From DATLSM01 sp035534175 (lineage in GTDB: Bacteria; Actinomycetota; Thermoleophilia; Solirubrobacterales; 70-9), in contig DATLSM010000030.1 of NCBI GenBank assembly GCA_035534175.1, positions 37,698-101,697 on the forward strand: 64,000 bases of DNA, written 5' to 3'. A program made the translations under genes and the position numbers. Every line of letters starts with the position of its first letter. The stretch's first letter is position 1. Shown here piece by piece: positions 60,139-64,000 of the stretch. The notes beneath the pieces are model-generated. The model saw only the letters and a program-made list of their open reading frames with translations. It was not told the DNA's origin and did not search any database.

Positions 60139-60402
60139 CTACTCAGGGCGCGGACGCGCAAAGAGCCTGGCCAACTCAGGACGCACCTGAGCGGGCCGAT
60201 CCATCGCGGCTGTAAGCCGCCGCCAGTCCTCGGGACTAACGTGGAAATTTGCCCGATCGGCGAGTAGCCGCTCTGCCCTCTCCCGCCCGCTCTCGACTAG
60301 AAACTGAGTTAGGGTCTCGCGCTGCGCTGCAGCGGCCAGGTCGAATAGAGCGCGATCTTGGGACTCAATGCGTAGGTTGACTCGTTGCCTTGGAAGCGCC
60401 AT
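60139..60402 (-). CDS. DUF1778 (TacA-like) antitoxin
   Basis: 87-residue ribbon-helix-helix antitoxin: RQRVNLRIESQDRALFDLAA (RHH strand and helix), then LTQFLVESGRERAERLLADR and a C-terminal toxin-binding tail FHVSPEDWRRLTAAMDRPAQ, the standard DUF1778 end. It should neutralise the adjacent GNAT toxin and repress the promoter at 60410-60439. I chose ATG 60400-60402; a GTG at 60411 lies inside the -10 region. Confidence 0.9.
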   Translation of the reverse strand: MALPRQRVNLRIESQDRALFDLAAAAQRETLTQFLVESGRERAERLLADRANFHVSPEDWRRLTAAMDRPAQVRPELARLFARPRPE

Positions 60403-60409
60403 AGCAAGC

Positions 60410-60439
60410 ACTGTACATACAACGTACGTCAGATGTCAA
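60410..60439 (-). promoter_or_regulatory. Promoter of the TacA/TacT-type operon, leaderless type
   Basis: Minus-strand TTGACA (60439-60434) and TACAGT (60415-60410) with 18-base spacing. Only 7 bases separate the -10 from the antitoxin ATG, so transcription should start at or next to the A of the start codon. GTAC appears twice (60413-60416 and 60424-60427), with ACGTACGT as a palindrome in the spacer, a likely RHH operator. Confidence 0.6.
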
Positions 60440-60545
60440 GCGGCGATACGAGCGGCATCCTGATCGACGGCGTCCGCGGCTTTCGGGAACGGTCGCGCAA
60501 GGTGCCGCTGAGCATCCAGAGCAGTACGTGGGTATCGGCGACGAC
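60436..60545 (-). pseudogene. PIN-domain (VapC-like) toxin N-terminal remnant
   Basis: The minus strand encodes VVADTHVLLWMLSGTLRDRS, the first catalytic block of PIN-domain nucleases (Asp in DTHVLLW). Continuing with a one-base shift gives KAADAVDQDAARIAA and a stop at 60436, so the gene is frameshifted and cut after about 40 residues; the other acidic motifs are missing. No start codon is obvious. The promoter of the TacA/TacT-type pair begins inside its end. Confidence 0.6.
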
Positions 60546-60587
60546 TCCCGAGACGGATGAGCTCTACTCGGCCTTGCCGAGCAGCGC

Positions 60588-60827
60588 CTAGGGATGCGCC
60601 GTATCTCCCTCCCCGCGCTGCTCGGCCATGTCACAGGTCGGTGTCGTCAGAAGCCCGTAGGCGAAGGCCACCTCACCGACGAAGTGCTTGCCGTCCTCGT
60701 CGCGGTGAATCGTTGTCGGCTGATCACCGAACGGGATCGCCTCGAAGAGGTCACCGGCAAACAGCACCGTCGACCAGGGTGGCGTCCAGTACTGCTCGTC
60801 GTGTGGCCGATGCTCGCTGGGTCCCAT
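60588..60827 (-). CDS. Uncharacterised short protein, possibly a truncated gene
   Basis: 79 residues: WSTVLFAGDLFEAIPFGDQP, EDGKHFVGEVAFAYGLLTTP and TCDMAEQRGEGDTAHP at the end. The GLLTTPTCDM phrase with a conserved-looking Cys occurs inside longer proteins as I recall, with more sequence following, so this may be the N-terminal fragment of a larger gene. ATG 60827. No function is assignable. Confidence 0.45.
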   Translation of the reverse strand: MGPSEHRPHDEQYWTPPWSTVLFAGDLFEAIPFGDQPTTIHRDEDGKHFVGEVAFAYGLLTTPTCDMAEQRGEGDTAHP

Positions 60828-60879
60828 CGCTCGCCGCCCCTCACGGGGCTCGAACCCTACGACCAGGGGACGACGGCTC

Positions 60880-61113
60880 TCAGTCGATCGAGCGGACGCG
60901 CGTCACCGGAACAACGTCGTCGTCCTCGCGCAGCGGCGCGAAGCCGCTGAACATCTGCTCGCGCATCGCCTCCACGTCCTCCGCCCGGAAGCGTCGAACC
61001 CCGCTCGGGAGACGAACCGCGCGCAGAAGACCACGCTCCTCCCAGCGGCGGACCGTGTTCTCATGGACCCCCAGTGCGAGAGCGGCCTGTCGGACCTGCA
61101 TCAACTGCGCCAT
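60880..61113 (-). CDS. MerR/excisionase-type helix-turn-helix protein
   Basis: 77-residue DNA-binding protein: MQVRQAALALGVHENTVRRW (helix-turn-helix), then EERGLLRAVRLPSGVRRFRA and EDVEAMREQM, the winged MerR-like pattern also used by recombination directionality factors and antitoxin-like regulators. I chose ATG 61111-61113; the frame begins 12 codons earlier. Its place among toxin-antitoxin genes and decayed fragments suggests a mobile-element regulator. No integrase is visible nearby. Confidence 0.72.
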   Translation of the reverse strand: MAQLMQVRQAALALGVHENTVRRWEERGLLRAVRLPSGVRRFRAEDVEAMREQMFSGFAPLREDDDVVPVTRVRSID

Positions 61114-61219
61114 GCGGCCATGGTTAGGCGAAAAGAGCGAAAATGTCAATGTGGGTGAAATGGTGGACTGGTGTTGTCGAGGCGGGCTGAGCGCCCTTCA
61201 CGAAGGTCAGGCCGCCAGC

Positions 61220-61948
61220 TCACCCGGCCATTCCCAACTCGCCGAGGTCGTATGCAACCGTGTGGCGAAATCCCCGGTCACCGACTTTGCGGCGCAGGGT
61301 GCGAAGGATGTGCTCGGGATCGTCATCGGGCCCGCTGATGTAGTACGGCTGGCCATCGCAGCCGAACGTGATCGCGCTTGGCCCCTGCCATGGGCCGAGG
61401 TGCGGGCGGGCCTGCTCGAAGTCAGGGTGGGGGGTGAACCCAAGTCCGCGGGCGTACTCGGCGGCTCCCAGCACGAGGTCGCGGACGAGATCGATCGGAA
61501 CGCTCTCGGGCGGCCCGGCATAGGCGCTGAACACGAAGCCGGTGAGCGAACGCAATCCTCGGTCGTCCATCTCATCGGGGCCCATGGCGTTCTTGACACC
61601 AAGGCAGTAGGCATCGACCAGGTACACGCAGGCCGTGATCTTGCGCTGATGGCGCCGGCGACGGGCGACGATCGCGGTGAGCAGACCCTCCGTCCCCTCC
61701 TCGGTACCGGGATCATGCCAGCCGGCGCGATCGGGCACCCCCAGACCGGCGCTCCACCCTGCGTTGAGCCAACAACCAAGGAGGTCGGCGTCGGGATTCG
61801 CGCTGTCGCGCTCGGCGGCGAGCTTGCGGACGAGGGCAGACGCCTCGGCGGGCCGGATTCCGAGGTTGCGAGCGATCGCCTTGGGAGCCAGGCCCTTGGC
61901 GCGAAGCTCGCGGGCTTTCTGCATCTGCGTCGCGTCGCCTTCGACCAT
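61220..61948 (-). CDS. Uncharacterised protein with N-terminal helix-turn-helix, 242 aa
   Basis: Residues about 10-45 form an HTH-like unit (AKGLAPKAIARNLGIRPAEA). The rest has conserved-looking blocks: KITACVYLVDAYCLGVKNAM, VPIDLVRDLVLGAAEYARGL, GFTPHPDFEQARPHLGPWQG and FGCDGQPYYISGPDDDPEHI. I recognise this as a recurrent bacterial type of unknown function but cannot name it. ATG 61946-61948. It lies 106 bases upstream of the MerR-like gene on the same strand and appears intact. Confidence 0.62.
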   Translation of the reverse strand: MVEGDATQMQKARELRAKGLAPKAIARNLGIRPAEASALVRKLAAERDSANPDADLLGCWLNAGWSAGLGVPDRAGWHDPGTEEGTEGLLTAIVARRRRHQRKITACVYLVDAYCLGVKNAMGPDEMDDRGLRSLTGFVFSAYAGPPESVPIDLVRDLVLGAAEYARGLGFTPHPDFEQARPHLGPWQGPSAITFGCDGQPYYISGPDDDPEHILRTLRRKVGDRGFRHTVAYDLGELGMAG

Positions 61949-61995
61949 CGATGCCTTCTATCGAACCGGGCGGACGCTCGTGACGCCGGTCGGCT

Positions 61996-62397
61996 TTGCA
62001 GAATGAGGCCAAGGCCTATCTCGTCGATCGCATCTACGAGCTCGTCGCGCTCCACGGCGAGATGTCAACGGTGCCGAATCGTGCCGCCACCGAGCGGCTT
62101 GCTGCCGTACCCGAAGACGAACCCTGCCTGGCTCTGGCCACGGGCCGCTACGTCGTTAGGGGTTCGACGTGCCGCGCCTGGACAGTCTTCTGCTCGCGAT
62201 GCCGATCGCTTGAAGGGGGGACCGTCGTTCAGTAGGCAGGCCGACTCCACCGCTCCTTCCCGGGGAAGCGCGACACGCTCATCTACGATTACGTGGACGC
62301 TGAGCTACCCGTGCTGCGTCGCATGTTCGGGAAGCACCTCAACGCGTACCAGTCCCTCGAATATGAAGTTGAGGAGCGGCAACCGTCAGATCCCTAG
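61996..62397 (+). pseudogene. C-terminal remnant of an SF2 (DEAD/DEAH) helicase
   Basis: Pieces in different frames reconstruct a helicase C-terminus: DRIYELVALHGEMSTVPNRA and EPCLALATGRYV (frame 1), RLDSLLLAMPIA (shifted), then TVVQ-stop-AGRLHRSFPGKRDT, LIYDYVDAELPVLRRMFGK and YQSLEYEVEE. In intact SSL2-type helicases these read as ATGRYVGEGFD, LDTLFLAMP and VQYAGRLHR. At least two frameshifts and a stop (TAG in place of the Tyr codon) are present, so the gene is dead. Confidence 0.78.
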
Positions 62398-62440
62398 AAC
62401 AGAAAGAAGGGGTCGCCCCGCATTTGCCGGGCTTTTCTCT

Positions 62441-62588
62441 GATACCGCTACCGAGATTCGAACCCGGGTTACCGGACTGAGAATTTGCTCTGCGGGGGAC
62501 GATTGCGGTCGATTGGTGGCTGCTTGGCCCACGGAATTCGATTCCGATCAATCTAGTTCGGTGGAGTCGGGGACATATTTCGGGACAC
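62441..62588. repeat. Direct repeat copy B with tRNA T-arm-like motif
   Basis: Second copy of the 150-base repeat. On the minus strand CCGGGTTCGAATCTCGG forms a complete five-pair TpsiC stem and loop followed by TAGCGGTA, as in the 3' part of a tRNA, but no matching 5' acceptor arm or anticodon stem lies upstream. Copies A and B flank the segment with the TacA/TacT-type pair, the HTH genes and the helicase remnant. The 62589-62700 stretch holds nothing I can name. Confidence 0.6.
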
Positions 62589-62700
62589 GCTCTCAAGCCG
62601 ATGCGATCGCGGTGGAGCGGGCCAGAACCGCCACCGCTACTTCGTTTGCTTCCGCGATGGGTAACCAATAGCCGGATCAGGCCGCGATGTGACGTGGGAA

Positions 62701-63098
62701 CTACTTCATGTACTGGCTCCCCAACGCACTGACCTTGGTGTAGTCGCGAACTGAGAACTTCTCGCCCGAGTTCTTGAACATGCCGGTAATAACCGCGATC
62801 TGGGACTGATCGAAACCGCGCTTCCGCAGTCCTTCCGAGTTGGCATTGTCGAGCATGCAGAAAAGCCGATACTGTCGGCGCCTTGGACCGGTGAGACGGA
62901 TCTCGTAGAAGCCGCCCATCTTGCGCCGTGCATCGCCTCCCAATACCCTCCGCCGCTGAACTGCGGAGGCGGAGCATTACGAACGGCTTCTAAGACTGCG
63001 TAAAAGCGAGCCTCAACCTTGGCCGGACAAGCGTCGAGGAAGCCTTCGGCCGGCACCTTGCCGTCCCTGCTCTTGGAGTAGACGATCCCCCAAGCCAT
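62701..63098 (-). pseudogene. HigB/RelE-type toxin (phage Gp49-like), frameshifted
   Basis: From ATG 63098 the frame reads MAWGIVYSKSRDGKVPAEGF and PPPQFSGGGYWEAMHG, then the homology continues in another frame from about 62921 as MGGFYEIRLTGPRRRQYRLF, CMLDNANSEGLRKRGFDQSQ and EKFSVRDYTKVSALG. Together this is a complete HigB-like mRNA interferase of about 130 residues with one frameshift inside HGARW. The toxin is therefore probably inactive while its antitoxin gene survives. Confidence 0.82.
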
Positions 63099-63142
63099 AG
63101 TCGGCCCAGGCTAAAGACGCTCCCGGCGGTCCTGAGCTGTGA

Positions 63143-63517
63143 CTACCCGACAACGACCTCCCGCCGGTTGCGCTTGGTGCCCCCAGCCCGCGGCCGCTGC
63201 GCCTTCTCGTTCGAGACGATCTTCACCTTGGCGCCGAGGACATCTGCAACAGCCGCGACCGTCTTTAACTCGGGGTTGACGTCGGCGGTGAAGAACCTGC
63301 GGATACTGGACGGCGCCTTGCCTATGGCGCGAGCAAGCTCTGCCTTTGACATCCCGGCTTCCTCCCGCAGCTCGTCGAGTTGGCGGACCACTGAGTCGAT
63401 CTGCGCAATCTCCCGTCGATGCCGGTTGAACTCGGCGCGGAACTCAGGGTCTTCCTTGAGCCGCCGAGCTAGTCGCCGATCGTGGTTCGTCGTATCGAGT
63501 TTGGTGTGGGTCGCCAT
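63143..63517 (-). CDS. HigA-type XRE antitoxin
   Basis: 124 residues: an N-terminal region (RRLARRLKEDPEFRAEFNRH), a helix (IAQIDSVVRQLDELREEAGM), then an XRE helix-turn-helix (SKAELARAIGKAPSSIRRFF, PELKTVAAVADVLGAKVKIV) and a basic tail. It precedes the broken toxin by 44 bases on the same strand. ATG 63515-63517; the longer frame upstream lies in the TauE remnant. It should still be able to bind its operator. Confidence 0.82.
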   Translation of the reverse strand: MATHTKLDTTNHDRRLARRLKEDPEFRAEFNRHRREIAQIDSVVRQLDELREEAGMSKAELARAIGKAPSSIRRFFTADVNPELKTVAAVADVLGAKVKIVSNEKAQRPRAGGTKRNRREVVVG

Positions 63518-63558
63518 GGGACGCGTCTTTTGGTCGCTTGGTGAGCGTAGCACAGACG

Positions 63559-63765
63559 TTACGCTTTCAGCAGTTTTTCGGATAGGACCACTCCAAGATC
63601 CAGCGGATTCCGCCGCGCCACCACGCCCGCCCCGGGGACGGCCGCCGATAGCTGCGGGTAGAGGATCAGCAGGACCGGGGTGAGGGTGAAGCCACCGCCG
63701 GCACCAACCAGGGTGCCGACGGTGCCGACGGCGACACCGAGCAAGGCCAAAAGCACATAGGTCAC
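63559..63765 (-). pseudogene. TauE/SafE-type membrane transporter, N-terminal fragment
   Basis: The first membrane helix VLLALLGVAVGTVGTLVGAG and GGFTLTPVLLILYPQLSAAV match the start of TauE/SafE (DUF81) sulfonate/anion exporters, where AGGGF-PLL-LYP is conserved. After AAVPGAG the sequence diverges and ends at residue 68 instead of about 250. The 3' part is gone. A GTG start at 63765 is possible. It lies next to the transposase at the window edge. Confidence 0.65.
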
Positions 63766-63859
63766 CGAGTTCGTGCCTTTGCGCTTGAATACCTGCCGGT
63801 GGGCGAGGTGACCTGCCCAAATGGCGAGCGCGGACGCTCTTTCTCAGCCGAGGAATGGA

Positions 63860-64000
63860 CTAGATGTCGAACCCCAACACGTCCCGAACGCGAGCCATAG
63901 GTGGCCGGTTGCCGAGCGCCGAATGGGAGCGCCGCTCGTTGTAGTGGGAAAGCCAGTGTGGCAGCGCCTTGCCGCGAGCGTCGCTTGAGGCGTATTGCAG
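63860..64000 (-). mobile_element. IS481-family transposase, C-terminal part
   Basis: 46 codons to the TAG at 63860-63862, continuing past the right edge. The peptide GKALPHWLSHYNERRSHSAL, GNRPPMARVRDVLGFDI is the typical end of IS481-type integrase-core transposases (HYNxxRPHSALGxxPP). Whether the element is complete cannot be judged. The 63766-63859 spacer should contain its right inverted repeat; I could not define it. Confidence 0.85.

Noticed and set aside
1..64000. CRISPR array
   Set aside because: No regularly spaced identical repeats were seen anywhere. The only ordered repeats are the four HipB operators and the two 150-base copies.

Overview
The window is GC-rich (about 70 percent) and is packed with short-spaced, often 4-base-overlapping genes, many starting with GTG. 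Gene content and order suggest an actinobacterium, possibly of the class Thermoleophilia (Solirubrobacterales-like): a dcw cluster with a DNPR-type (meso-diaminopimelate) MurE, a short FtsQ-like protein and FtsZ, a Ku plus stand-alone LigD polymerase pair, split glycine dehydrogenase (GcvPA/GcvPB), and a trpS-scpA-scpB-rluB-aroH-hisC-aroG-tyrA-aroA-cmk-der run. The lineage is an inference from family content; no rRNA is present to confirm it.

Layout. 1-3.5 kb: start of fmt, def and priA (minus strand), with a divergent PH-domain membrane protein. 3.6-15.1 kb: metK and a long minus-strand run for aromatic amino acid synthesis, chromosome condensation (ScpAB), pseudouridylation, CMP kinase, the GTPase Der and TrpS. 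15.1-18.7 kb: a 14-helix MFS exporter and the plus-strand Ku/LigD-Pol end-joining pair. 18.8-23.3 kb: the glycine cleavage system (gcvT, gcvH, gcvPA, gcvPB). 23.4-41.6 kb: a dcw cluster read from mraZ down to ftsZ. It is interrupted between mraY and murD by a HipBA toxin-antitoxin module with four evenly arranged operators in an AT-rich patch. The cluster starts with MraZ boxes and a long leader hairpin and has a strong hairpin between ftsQ and ftsZ.

42-51.6 kb: two small genes, glpD, and a cobalamin-riboswitch operon. The operon encodes two secreted proteins with DUF4430-type (transcobalamin beta-domain-like) folds, an ECF T component, a double ABC ATPase, and an ECF S component fused to an alpha/alpha-toroid domain resembling the N-terminal domain of intrinsic factor/transcobalamin. 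This is the most interesting system here. It looks like a B12 importer that pairs an ECF transporter with parts resembling both halves of the animal cobalamin carriers. GlpD follows 2 bases after it.

51.7-64 kb: an accessory, decaying region. It holds a TPR protein, a peroxiredoxin, a GNAT enzyme, an RTX-repeat secreted protein and small unknown genes. Broken genes include a VOC enzyme, a RibD-like reductase, a PIN toxin, a HigB toxin, a helicase, TauE and IS982 remnants. An apparently intact TacA/TacT-type toxin-antitoxin pair with a leaderless-type promoter is present, as are two 150-base direct repeats carrying a tRNA T-arm-like motif that flank about 3.2 kb. The window ends in an IS481-type transposase.
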